From Nocardia vinacea NBRC 16497 (lineage in GTDB: Bacteria; Actinomycetota; Actinomycetes; Mycobacteriales; Mycobacteriaceae): a stretch of DNA of 64,000 bases. The DNA lies in the NCBI RefSeq assembly GCF_000308835.1, contig NZ_BAGN01000078.1, positions 41,673-105,672 of the forward strand. The letters are read 5' to 3'. Below the pieces are notes generated by a model. That model was not told the DNA's origin. It ran no database searches and saw only the letters and a program-made list of their open reading frames with translations. Positions 26,446-34,927 of the stretch are shown here, one piece after another. Position 1 is the first letter of the stretch, and every line of letters starts with the position of its first letter. Both the position numbers and the translations under genes were made by a program.

Positions 26446-26773
26446 CGCACACTCCTCCGCAACAGGGTCCGACCGGAGAACGTTAGCGAGGCGCACGAGT
26501 GTCGGCACCGGTTGTGCTCAGCGGAATTTCTATCCGGTGGCTGCCGTCGATTTCGTTCGTTCGCGGCGTATTTCCCCGCGCTCGAGCTGATCTCAATCGT
26601 TGACACCACTAGGTCGGTCCCGCCACGAATATCACCTGGCCACGCCATATGAGGTCGACGAGGAGTCAGATCCGGCAGCACAGCGTTCGGTCGAAGTCGT
26701 GTACCGCCCGACGCATCAGTGATTGCGCGCGTTGCAGCACATGACATTCGCGCATGCACAGGAACGGGAGACG
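26446..26773. other. divergent intergenic region, GNAT / LLM
   Basis: 328 bp without a gene. It holds the box TCGAGCTGATCTCAA at 26582-26596 and a TTGACA at 26600 that could be a -35 for the rightward operon (no clear -10). No further strong palindrome was seen. Confidence 0.4.
26582..26596 (+). promoter_or_regulatory. shared 15-bp box upstream of LLM gene (copy 2)
   Basis: TCGAGCTGATCTCAA, one mismatch from copy 1 at 24336. It lies just before a TTGACA and 178 bp before the next LLM monooxygenase start. Confidence 0.35.
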
Positions 26774-27988
26774 ATGGCACCGAAACAACTACATCTCGGC
26801 GTCGCGCTCGATGGAGCGGGCTGGCATCCGGCCGCGTGGCGGGAGCCGAATTCCCGACCCGCCGAACTGTTCAGTCCCGGCTACTGGACGGATCTGGTCG
26901 CCACCGCGGAGCGCGGCCTGCTCGATTTCGTCAGCATCGAGGACACCTTGCGGATTCCGGCCGCGCCCCACGAGCCGTCCGATGACGCCGTCGACCGGGT
27001 CCGGGCAAGGATCGATGCCAATCTGATCGCCGCGCGGGTCGCGCCGGTCACCCGGCACATCGGGCTCATTCCGACCGTGACGGTCACCCATACCGAACCG
27101 TTCCACGTCTCCAAGTCGATCGCCACCCTCGACTACACCTCGCGCGGCCGGGCGGGCTGGCAGGTGCGAGTATCCAGCAGCGCCGAGGAGGCCGCGCACT
27201 TCGGCCGTCGCGAAGTGCGCGAACTCACCGCCGCAGATATCGCGGAAGCTGTTGCGTCGGGCGTCTTTCCGAGCCAGGTGCACGATCTGTTCGCCGAAGC
27301 CGCCGATGCGGTCGAGGTGGCGCGGCGGCTGTGGGACAGCTGGGAGGACGATGCGGAGATCCGCGATGTGGCCGCCCGCCGCTTCATCGATCGCGACAAA
27401 CTGCACTACATCGATTTCGAGGGCCGCTTCTTCAGTGTCCGTGGGCCGTCCATCACACCGCGTCCGCCCCAGGGACAGCCGGTGGTCGCGGCGCTGGCGC
27501 ATGGTCCGCTGATCTACGAATTCGCCGCTCGCTCAGCGGATCTGGCCTTCGTCACGCCGAGTCGCGAGGCCGGTCCCGGCGCGATTCTGGAGCAGGTCGC
27601 GGCTGCCGCGGCGCGAGTGGATCGCGCGGGCGAATCGCTACGGGTCTATGCCGATATCGTCGTATTCCTCGATACCGACGAAGCGACCGGTCCGCGGCGA
27701 CTGGCGCGGTTGAACGAGCTCGGCGGTGCCGAATTCGTCTCGGATGCCGGGGTTTTCGCGGGCAGCGCCGAGGAACTCGCCGAACTGCTCGCCGAATGGA
27801 GCGAGCAGGGGATCGACGGCTTCCGGTTGCGGCCGGGCGTCGCGGTCGATGATCTGGCCGCCATCGCCGACCGGCTCGTTCCCGCCCTGCAACGCCGCGG
27901 TGTATTCCGCACCGGCTATCCGGATGGTTCGCTGCGCGCGCTGCTCGGCTTGCCCACCGACGTTCCCAACCGTTACGCGACTGCCTGA
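26774..27988 (+). CDS. LLM-class flavin-dependent oxidoreductase
   Basis: 404 residues, luciferase-like fold. Seen: KQLHLGVALDGAGWHPAAWREP at the start, TAERGLLDFVSIEDTL, IGLIPTVTVTHTEPFHVSKSIATLDYTSRGRAGWQV, and a C-terminal RLVPALQRRGVFRTGYPDGSLRALLGLP of the family type. ATG at 26774 after GGGAGACG; longer starts at 26723 or 26741 are less likely. Eleven bases separate it from the next LLM gene, so the two form an operon. Reductase partner not in the window. Confidence 0.83.
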   Translation: MAPKQLHLGVALDGAGWHPAAWREPNSRPAELFSPGYWTDLVATAERGLLDFVSIEDTLRIPAAPHEPSDDAVDRVRARIDANLIAARVAPVTRHIGLIPTVTVTHTEPFHVSKSIATLDYTSRGRAGWQVRVSSSAEEAAHFGRREVRELTAADIAEAVASGVFPSQVHDLFAEAADAVEVARRLWDSWEDDAEIRDVAARRFIDRDKLHYIDFEGRFFSVRGPSITPRPPQGQPVVAALAHGPLIYEFAARSADLAFVTPSREAGPGAILEQVAAAAARVDRAGESLRVYADIVVFLDTDEATGPRRLARLNELGGAEFVSDAGVFAGSAEELAELLAEWSEQGIDGFRLRPGVAVDDLAAIADRLVPALQRRGVFRTGYPDGSLRALLGLPTDVPNRYATA

Positions 27989-27999
27989 GCGAGGTCAGC

Positions 28000-29355
28000 A
28001 TGAGTACTCCACGTAAGCAGGTCATCCTGGGCGCCTACCTCGGCGGCGTCAACCACCACACCGCCTGGTGGCATCCCGAGGCGGGCAGCCAGATCGATTT
28101 CAGCAGTTTCGAACACACCGCGCGCACCGCCGAACGCGGCAAATTCGACTTCTTCTTCCTCGCCGAAGGCCTTATCCTGCGCGAACGCGCGGGCAAGATC
28201 TTCGATCAGGACATCATCGGCCGCCCCGATACCTTCACCGTGCTCGCCTCGATCGCCGCGGTCACCGAACATCTGGGGCTCGCGGGCACGATCAACGCAA
28301 CCTTCAACGAGCCCTACGAGTTGGCCCGCCAGCTCGCGAGCCTGGACCACCTGTCCGGCGGTCGCGCCGCCTGGAATGTGGTGACCTCCTTCGACGCCTT
28401 CACCGGCCAGAACTTCCGCCGCGGCGGCTTCCTCGATCCGGCGGACCGCTATGTGCGGGCCGAGGAGACGCTGAATGCCGTTCGTGCCCTGTGGGATTCG
28501 TGGAACGCCGCCGATATCGTCGCCGACAAAGAGTCCGGCCGATTCCTGGCCCGACCGGATGCCGGGGCATTCGCCTTCCAGGGCAACCAATTCGATATCT
28601 CCGGGCGGTTCACCGTGCCGCGCAGCCCGCAGGGTCGGCCGGTGATCCTGCAGGCGGGTGTCTCACCGCAGGGCCGCGCCTTCGCGGCCGCCAATGCCGA
28701 TGCCATCTTCTCCCCGTACGGCAAGCTGCCGGAGGCCGCGGACTTCTACCGCGATATCAAGGCGCGCGCGGTCGCGGCGGGACGGGCGGCCGACGACATC
28801 AAGATCCTGCCTTCGGCGAGTTTCGTGCTCGGCGATACCGAGGCCGAGGCGATCGAGAAGTTCCACGCCGTGCGCAACGAGCAGGTCACCGGACAGACCG
28901 CGCTGATCCTGCTGGAACAGATCTGGAACCGCGACCTGTCCGGCTACGACCCGGAGGGGCCGGTGCCCGATATCGATCCGGATCCCGATGCGGCGCCGAT
29001 CATCCAGGGACGTGCCTTCGTGCATCAGGACCGGTTCGCCACGGTCGAGCGCCTGCGCCAGGTGGCCGAGGCGAAGAAACTCACCCTGCGCGAGGTCGTG
29101 ATCGATCAGTTCGAGCGCGGGCCCCTGGTCGGCACTCCCGCCCAGGTCGCCGAGCAGATCGATACCTTCGTCCAGCACAACGGCTCCGACGGCTTCATCC
29201 TCGGCTCGCACCTGGTGCCATGGGGCATCGATGAATTCGTCGACCAGGTGGTGCCGCTGCTGCAGGACCGCGGCGTGTTGCGCACCGAATACACCGGGAC
29301 CACGCTGCGCGACAACCTCGGTCTGCCGAATATCCGGTCCACGGTGTCGGCCTGA
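28000..29355 (+). CDS. LLM-class flavin-dependent monooxygenase (NtaA/SnaA/DszA family)
   Basis: 451 residues, full length for the family. Seen: VILGAYLGGVNHHTAWWHPEAG, TARTAERGKFDFFFLAEGL, GTINATFNEPYELARQLASLDHLSGGRAAWNVVTS, GRFTVPRSPQGRPVILQAG and the end LLQDRGVLRTEYTGTTLRDNLGLP. Probable FMNH2-dependent oxidation of an organosulfur or organonitrogen compound. Follows the previous LLM gene in an operon closed by a hairpin at 29363. Confidence 0.85.
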   Translation: MSTPRKQVILGAYLGGVNHHTAWWHPEAGSQIDFSSFEHTARTAERGKFDFFFLAEGLILRERAGKIFDQDIIGRPDTFTVLASIAAVTEHLGLAGTINATFNEPYELARQLASLDHLSGGRAAWNVVTSFDAFTGQNFRRGGFLDPADRYVRAEETLNAVRALWDSWNAADIVADKESGRFLARPDAGAFAFQGNQFDISGRFTVPRSPQGRPVILQAGVSPQGRAFAAANADAIFSPYGKLPEAADFYRDIKARAVAAGRAADDIKILPSASFVLGDTEAEAIEKFHAVRNEQVTGQTALILLEQIWNRDLSGYDPEGPVPDIDPDPDAAPIIQGRAFVHQDRFATVERLRQVAEAKKLTLREVVIDQFERGPLVGTPAQVAEQIDTFVQHNGSDGFILGSHLVPWGIDEFVDQVVPLLQDRGVLRTEYTGTTLRDNLGLPNIRSTVSA

Positions 29356-29653
29356 ATTCGGCTGCCGCCCTTGGTATTGCGTGCTGAGGGCGGCACTCAG
29401 TGTGGCAGTTCGGACAGTGGCGGCTCCATTGGAGTGGTGTCCGCGCCGGCGTGGAAATCGTGCGCGAAGGATGCCGCAGCGGACAGCGCCGAGGCCACGG
29501 CGCGTGCGCATAGCAGCACCGCCGCCCCCCCCGGGACGTCAGCGACGGCCGAACACAGTGGGGCTTTGGGTCCTCAGAATCGGCTCGAGCGCAACGGTGT
29601 CGCTGTAAGCGTGGCCAGGTTGATGATGTCCGGGTCGGTTGACCGAGGGCGAG
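29356..29653. other. intergenic region, LLM / ROK regulator
   Basis: 298 bp. It holds the terminator-like hairpin at 29363-29395 and a run of eight C at about 29525. A minus-strand frame (GTG at 29519 to TGA at 29397, 40 residues, AVASALSAAASFAHDFHAG...) has good codon use but no clear ribosome binding site; not called as a gene. Confidence 0.35.
29363..29395 (+). terminator. hairpin terminator after LLM operon
   Basis: TGCCGCCCT - 15-base loop - AGGGCGGCA: perfect 9-bp GC-rich stem starting 8 bases after the LLM stop. No T-tract, as is common in actinobacteria. Confidence 0.55.
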
Positions 29654-30823
29654 ATGACGGTGGTGGCTGGGGGTAATAGTGCGGGGGCGGTCTTGCGTGC
29701 GGTGCTCGAGCAGGGGACGGCGCCGCGCAGTGAGATCGCTCGGCTGGCGGGGTTGTCGCCTGCGACGGTAACGGCGCAGGTTCGTGCGTTGCGGACGGCG
29801 GGTTTGCTGACCGAACTGCCGGAGACGGCAGGGCCGGCCGGGATGGGCCGTCCGCATTCGCCGCTGATGTTGGATGTCGCGGGCAATGTGGTGATCGGGG
29901 TGCATATCGCCGCCGAGCACACCACGGTCGCCGTGCTGGATATTGCCGGGGCGGTGCGGCTTTCGCATCGGGTGCCGCATATCAGCCTGGATCCGGATGC
30001 GATTCTGGCCGCTGCCGCCGCCGAAGTGTGTCGCCTGCGGGGTGAATTGACCGAACGCATACTCGGTCTGGGGGTCGCGATCGGCGGCTGGGTCGACACC
30101 TCGGCCGGGGCGGTCGTCGGCCACGGAACCCTGCCTTGGCGAAATGTCGCTGTGCGACAGTATCTTTCGGATGCAACCGGCTTTCCGGTGACCTTGGACA
30201 GTCACACGCGCGCCCTCGTGCACGCCGAGCAGTTGTTCGGACATGCGCGCGATGCGGCGGCGACGGTGGTGCTGTTCGCGGGCAATGTGATCGATGTGGC
30301 GTTCGCGGTGCACGGGCGGGTGCACTACGGCCCGCGTTCGGCCGCGGGCGCGATCACTCGGCTGGTCGCCGGTGAGTCCGCGGAGTCGGCGCTGGCGGAT
30401 TGCGCCGATCGTGCGCTGGTGGCGCGTGCGCAGCGGGCGTCGTTGCCGGTACGCGGTCTGCGGGATCTCATCGAGGTCGCGGGCTGGGACGAGACGGCGC
30501 AGGCGCTGTTCGTGGAGCGGGCGACGGTGCTGGGGCGGGTGATCGCGGTCGTGATCGATCTGCTGGATCCGGACGCCGTGGTGATCGTCGATCCGGCCTT
30601 GGTTCGGGTGCCGGGCGTGCGCGCCACCTATCTCGATGCGGTGCGCCGATACTCGGCGTGTGAGCGTCCCGAGGAGGTCGTCACCGGATCGTCGTTCCTC
30701 GGACATGCGCTGGAGACCGCCGCCGGCACCGTGGTGCTCCAGCAGCTGTTCACCGATCCAATCGCGGTGGTCACCGCCGCCGTGCCGGGGGAGGTGTTGC
30801 CGCCGTCGGACGCCCGACTTTGA
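29654..30823 (+). CDS. ROK-family transcriptional regulator
   Basis: 389 residues. N-terminal winged helix (GTAPRSEIARLAGLSPATVTAQVRALRTAGLLTEL) followed by a ROK (sugar-kinase-like) domain with VIGVHIAAEHTTVAVLDIAG and GLGVAIGGWVDTSAGAV. The kinase-type zinc motif CxCGxxGC is not seen, so this is a regulator, not a sugar kinase. ATG at 29654 with GAGGGCG upstream; a TTG start at 29639 is possible. ROK regulators next to SsuABC/LLM sulfur genes are unusual, since most sense sugars; the natural target here is the importer operon that follows. Confidence 0.82.
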   Translation: MTVVAGGNSAGAVLRAVLEQGTAPRSEIARLAGLSPATVTAQVRALRTAGLLTELPETAGPAGMGRPHSPLMLDVAGNVVIGVHIAAEHTTVAVLDIAGAVRLSHRVPHISLDPDAILAAAAAEVCRLRGELTERILGLGVAIGGWVDTSAGAVVGHGTLPWRNVAVRQYLSDATGFPVTLDSHTRALVHAEQLFGHARDAAATVVLFAGNVIDVAFAVHGRVHYGPRSAAGAITRLVAGESAESALADCADRALVARAQRASLPVRGLRDLIEVAGWDETAQALFVERATVLGRVIAVVIDLLDPDAVVIVDPALVRVPGVRATYLDAVRRYSACERPEEVVTGSSFLGHALETAAGTVVLQQLFTDPIAVVTAAVPGEVLPPSDARL

Positions 30824-30988
30824 TTCGCATTTATTTTAAGTCGAACGAATGTTGCCCTATCGCAATGTCTTCCGTCAAAGTCGGTACATGGAAGATCACG
30901 CAAACGCGATCCGGTTCGAATGCCTCGCCTGTCGTCGTCCCTCGGATTCCATCAATGCGTTCCAATACAGACGAATCAGGAGCGAGCG

Positions 30989-32029
30989 ATGCGATCCGCC
31001 ATATACGGATTAGGGCTCGTGGTAGCGACAGCGCTTTTCATCGGCGGCTGCGCTACCCGCGGCGGCGGGGATACCGCTCTTTCGGCCGAGCTGCCGACCA
31101 GTGTGCCACCGGGCGCGAAACTATCGATTTCGGTGAATACCACCCGTGTCGCCCTCGAGGCGTCCGGTCAGTCGAATACATTGCCGTTCACCGTTTCCGA
31201 ATGGCCCGTGGTGTCCGCGGGACCGGATGTGATTCAGGCCTTTCGCGGTGGTGCGCTGGATGTGGCGAGCAATGCGGGAATCCCGCCGATCCACGCCCAT
31301 GCCACCGGTGTGGACGCGAAGATCGTCGGCGTCAAGGTGCGCTCCACCCCGATGTATCAGCTGGCGACCGCGCCGAATTCGGGTATCAACAGCCTCACCG
31401 ACCTGCGTGGCAAGCGAATCGGCTTCTCACCCGGGCAAGCGCAGGGCGTGGTGGTGCTACGCACGCTGCAGGCCGCGGGCATCGGGTTGAACGAAGTCAA
31501 GCTGGTGGAATTGAACAGTCCGCAATTCCTGACCGCATTGCAGGGCAAGCAAATCGACGTCGCACCGCTCGCGGAGCCCTCGACGACAAAATATCTCGCC
31601 CAGTACGGTGCTCAGGGCGCACGCGCCATCGCTACTCCCGCAGTGGACGCACTCACTATCCTGTGGACGCCGACGGCGGTGCTGCAGGACGCTGCGAAAC
31701 TCGCCGCCGTCACCGAATTCGTGAAAATCTGGGCGCGCGCCGATATCTGGGCCTGGGAGCATCAGGATCAATGGCTCGACGCGTATTACGTGAAGGATCA
31801 GAAGGTTTCGGCCGAGGACGGCAGGCGGATTCTGAGCACTGTCGAAAAGCCCTACTATCCATCGAATTGGGATGACGCGCTCGAGTGGGAACAGGAAACC
31901 ATCGATCTGGTCACCCGCTCCGGTTACTTCGGTAAGAGTTTCGACGCCGCCGAGTTATTCGACCGGCGCTTCGAACATATCGCCAACGAGGCGGTGCCCG
32001 CGCAGTACCGGACCAAGGAGTCGCGATGA
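30989..32029 (+). CDS. ABC importer substrate-binding lipoprotein, sulfonate/nitrate type (second system)
   Basis: 346 residues, SsuA/TauA-type binding protein anchored as a lipoprotein: signal IYGLGLVVATALFIGGC with lipobox FIGGC. Seen: FRGGALDVASNAGIPPIHAHATGVDAKIVG, LTDLRGKRIGFSPGQAQGVVVLRTLQAAGI, and NSPQFLTALQGKQIDVAPLAEP. ATG at 30989 with AGGAG upstream. Its TGA overlaps the permease ATG (ATGA). About 165 bp separate it from the ROK gene, room for its own promoter. Confidence 0.88.
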   Translation: MRSAIYGLGLVVATALFIGGCATRGGGDTALSAELPTSVPPGAKLSISVNTTRVALEASGQSNTLPFTVSEWPVVSAGPDVIQAFRGGALDVASNAGIPPIHAHATGVDAKIVGVKVRSTPMYQLATAPNSGINSLTDLRGKRIGFSPGQAQGVVVLRTLQAAGIGLNEVKLVELNSPQFLTALQGKQIDVAPLAEPSTTKYLAQYGAQGARAIATPAVDALTILWTPTAVLQDAAKLAAVTEFVKIWARADIWAWEHQDQWLDAYYVKDQKVSAEDGRRILSTVEKPYYPSNWDDALEWEQETIDLVTRSGYFGKSFDAAELFDRRFEHIANEAVPAQYRTKESR

Positions 32030-32875
32030 CACTCGCATTGCCGCGTACCGCGGTGTCGATACCGAGGGCCGATGAGGGGTTCGTGGATCGACGTCGCCTG
32101 CGCCGACTCGGACTGCGCAAACCGGTGCCGTTCGCCCGACTGCTCGGTGTGGCCCTGGTGCTGGCCGCATGGACGGCGGGCATCCATTTCGGTCTGCTGG
32201 ACGAACGCAAACTGTCCGCGCCGTGGACCGTGCTCGAGACCGGCTGGGACCTGTTCCGCGACGGCACACTCGGCGAGAATGTCGCCGCCTCGCTGCGCCG
32301 TGCGGCCTTCGGCCTCGGCGTCGGTGTACTCGTCGGCACGGCGCTGGCGCTACTGTCGGGCCTTTCCCGCCTGGGTGAGTCGCTGATCGACGGCCCCCTG
32401 CAGGTCAAGCGAGCCATCCCCACCCTGGGCCTGATTCCGCTGATGATCCTGTGGCTCGGCATCGGTGAGACGTTCAAGATCATGCTGATCACCTTCGGCG
32501 TGCTCGTCACCATGTACCTGCAGACCCACGCCTCGCTCACCACCATCGACAAGCGATTCGTGGAACTGTCGGAGGTGCAGGGAGTTTCGCGCTGGGATTT
32601 CATCCGCAGGGTGGTCATCCCCGGCTCGTTGCCCGGGTTCTTCCTCGGGCTGCGACTGTCGGTCACCGGCTCCTGGCTGGCCCTGGTCGTCGTCGAATCC
32701 GTCAATTGCCACAGACGGATTGGGCAAGCTCATGAGCAGCGCCCAGAACTACGGACAGGCCGATGTAATCCTGTTCTGCCTGCTCATCTACGGCGTATTC
32801 GGACTGATCTCCGATGCCGGTATCCGTCTGCTCGAAGGCAAGGTGCTGTCATGGCGTCGCACGATCGCGACCTAG
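32026..32875 (+). pseudogene. ABC importer permease, sulfonate type, frameshifted
   Basis: SsuC/TauC-like permease. The first 227 codons are normal (IPTLGLIPLMILWLGIGETFKI, VELSEVQGVSRWDFIRRVVIPGSLPGFFLG, GSWLALVVVESVN). At about 32706 one extra T (GTC AAT T GCC ACA GAC) shifts the frame. The family sequence continues one frame over as ATDGLGKLMSSAQNYGQAD ... VFGLISDAGIRLLEGKVLSW to a TAG at 32875, giving 282 residues when repaired. Unrepaired, translation runs on in phase with the ATPase gene, producing a permease-ATPase read-through of 515 codons. The ATPase start (32851) lies inside the permease tail. Confidence 0.82.
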
Positions 32876-33573
32876 GCGTCCGGACCCGGGACCTGGTCCG
32901 ATCCTTCGGGGATCGGACCATCCTGGAGGAGATCACGCTGACCATCCCGCCGGGCCAATTCGTCGCCCTGCTCGGTCGCAGCGGTTCCGGTAAGAGCACA
33001 CTGCTGCGAGCCTTGGCCGGGCTCGATCACGATGTCCAAGGTTCCGGGTCACTGCGCGTACCCGCGAAAACCGCTGTGGTATTTCAGGATTCGCGATTGT
33101 TGCCGTGGCAGCGGGTGTTGACCAATGTGCTGTACGGGCAGCCGCGCAACCACCGCGAAGCCGGAAAGTCCCTGCTGTCGGAGGTCGGGCTGGCCGGACG
33201 GGAACGCGCCTGGCCGTCGGAGTTGTCCGGCGGTGAACAGCAGCGGGTGGCGCTGGCCCGAGCGCTGGTCGGCGCACCCGATCTACTGCTGGCCGATGAG
33301 CCGTTCGGCGCGCTGGACGCGCTGACCCGCATCAAGATGCACGAATTACTGCGCGACCTGATCCAGCGGCACACCCCGACCGTTCTGCTGGTCACCCATG
33401 ACGTGGACGAAGCGATCACGCTCGCACAGCGGGTCCTGGTGCTCGACGCCGGGCGTCTCACCGTCGACCTACCCATCGAACTGCCGGCCGAGCGCGATCC
33501 GGGCCAACCGGAATTCCAGCGCATCCGCCGCACCCTACTGACCGCGCTCGGCGTCGTTCCGGCCGGAGTCTGA
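32851..33573 (+). CDS. ABC importer ATP-binding protein, sulfonate type (second system)
   Basis: 240 residues. Walker A GRSGSGKSTLLRALAG, Q-loop VVFQDSRLLPWQR, signature LSGGEQQRVALARAL, Walker B LLLADEPFGALD, His switch VTHDVDEAI. ATG at 32851 overlaps the natural 3' end of the permease gene by 25 bases. Because of the upstream frameshift it is also in phase with the permease start codon. Ten bases separate its stop from the following LLM gene. Confidence 0.88.
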   Translation: MASHDRDLGVRTRDLVRSFGDRTILEEITLTIPPGQFVALLGRSGSGKSTLLRALAGLDHDVQGSGSLRVPAKTAVVFQDSRLLPWQRVLTNVLYGQPRNHREAGKSLLSEVGLAGRERAWPSELSGGEQQRVALARALVGAPDLLLADEPFGALDALTRIKMHELLRDLIQRHTPTVLLVTHDVDEAITLAQRVLVLDAGRLTVDLPIELPAERDPGQPEFQRIRRTLLTALGVVPAGV

Positions 33574-33583
33574 AAGGAATATC

Positions 33584-34927
33584 ATGTCGAAACAGTTGCA
33601 CCTCAACGCATTTCTCATGTCCACCGGCCACCACGAGGCCTCGTGGCGGCTGCCGGAATCCGATCCGCACTCGAACACCAAAATCGAGCACTACGTGAAC
33701 CTCGCTCGCATCGCCGAACGCGGGAAGCTGGATTCCATCTTCTTCGCCGACAGCCCGGTGCTCTTCGGCGATACCGGTCGCCGCCCAAGCGGCAAGCTGG
33801 AGCCGACCGTTCTGCTCACCGCGATCGCCGTGCAGACCTCGCGGATCGGGCTCATCGCCACGGCGTCCACCAGCTACAACTCGCCGTTCAATCTGGCGCG
33901 CCGGTTCGCGTCGGTGGACTGGGTGTCGAACGGGCGCGTCGGCTGGAATATCGTCACGACCGCGGGTGCGGACGCGGCGCGAAATTTCGGGCTCGACGAT
34001 GTCCCGGACCACAAGTTGCGCTACGAGAAGGCCGCCGAATTCGTCGATGTGGCAACGAAATTGTGGGACAGCTGGCAGGACGACGCCGTACTCGCCGATA
34101 AGGAATCCGGGCTCCACACCGATCCGGACAAGGTCCGCAAGATCGAACACGAGGGCCACTTCTTCAAGGTCGCGGGTCCGCTGAACGTGCCGCGCTCGCC
34201 GCAGGCGTACCCGGTGCTGGTGCAGGCCGGATCCTCCGAGGACGGTAAGGAATTCGCCGCCCGCTACGCCGAGGCGGTGTTCACCGCCCAGCAGACGATC
34301 GAGGACGGCCTCGAGTTCTACACCGACCTGAAGCGCCGCGCCATCGCACTCGGCCGCGATCCGGAGACCATCAAGATCCTTCCCGGCATCGTGCCCGTCA
34401 TCGGCGACACCGAGGAGCACGCCCGCGAACTGGACGCCGAACTGGAGCGGCTGATCTCGCCCGAATACGCCAAGCGTCAGCTGGCCCGCACCTGGGGAAT
34501 TCCGGTGGAGGACCTCGACCTGGACAGCGAACTGCCCGACAATCTGCCCACCGAGGACGAGATCCAGGGTGCCAAGAGCCGATTCACCCTCATCGTGAAT
34601 CTGGCTCGACGCGAACGGCTTACGCTGCGCCAGCTGATCGGACGGCTCGGCGGCGGACGCGGCCACCACACCTTCGCGGGCACCGCGGAACAGGTCGCCG
34701 ACACCATCGAGGAGTGGTTCATCCGCGGTGCCGCGGACGGATTCAACATCATGCCCGCCGTGCTGCCCTCGGGCCTGGAACGATTCGTCGACGAGGTGGT
34801 GCCGATCCTGCAGCGGCGCGGGCTGTTCCGCACCGAGTACACCGAAACCACGCTGCGCGGGCACTACGGCCTGGACCGGCCCGCCAACCAGTTCGCCGAA
34901 GCGGATGCCCTCGTGGTCGCCGGATGA
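33584..34927 (+). CDS. LLM-class flavin-dependent monooxygenase (NtaA/SnaA/DszA family)
   Basis: 447 residues, full-length family member: KQLHLNAFLMSTGHHEASWRLP, IAERGKLDSIFFADSP, IATASTSYNSPFNLARRFASVDWVSNGRVGWNIVTTAG, VLVQAGSSEDGKEFAARYAEAVFTAQQ, and the end LQRRGLFRTEYTETTLRGHYGL. ATG at 33584 after AAGGAATATC. Fourth gene of the importer operon (binding protein - permease - ATPase - monooxygenase), the layout of organosulfur uptake and desulfonation systems. Its TGA overlaps the start of the large ABC exporter (ATGA). Confidence 0.87.
   Translation: MSKQLHLNAFLMSTGHHEASWRLPESDPHSNTKIEHYVNLARIAERGKLDSIFFADSPVLFGDTGRRPSGKLEPTVLLTAIAVQTSRIGLIATASTSYNSPFNLARRFASVDWVSNGRVGWNIVTTAGADAARNFGLDDVPDHKLRYEKAAEFVDVATKLWDSWQDDAVLADKESGLHTDPDKVRKIEHEGHFFKVAGPLNVPRSPQAYPVLVQAGSSEDGKEFAARYAEAVFTAQQTIEDGLEFYTDLKRRAIALGRDPETIKILPGIVPVIGDTEEHARELDAELERLISPEYAKRQLARTWGIPVEDLDLDSELPDNLPTEDEIQGAKSRFTLIVNLARRERLTLRQLIGRLGGGRGHHTFAGTAEQVADTIEEWFIRGAADGFNIMPAVLPSGLERFVDEVVPILQRRGLFRTEYTETTLRGHYGLDRPANQFAEADALVVAG

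Noticed and set aside
29397..29519. 40-codon minus-strand frame between LLM and ROK genes
   Set aside because: Reasonable composition but no ribosome binding site and no match I recognise; too short to support.
32026..33573. Single permease-ATPase fusion protein
   Set aside because: The permease C-terminus is found in the next frame and the ATPase has its own start, so this is a frameshift, not a natural fusion.
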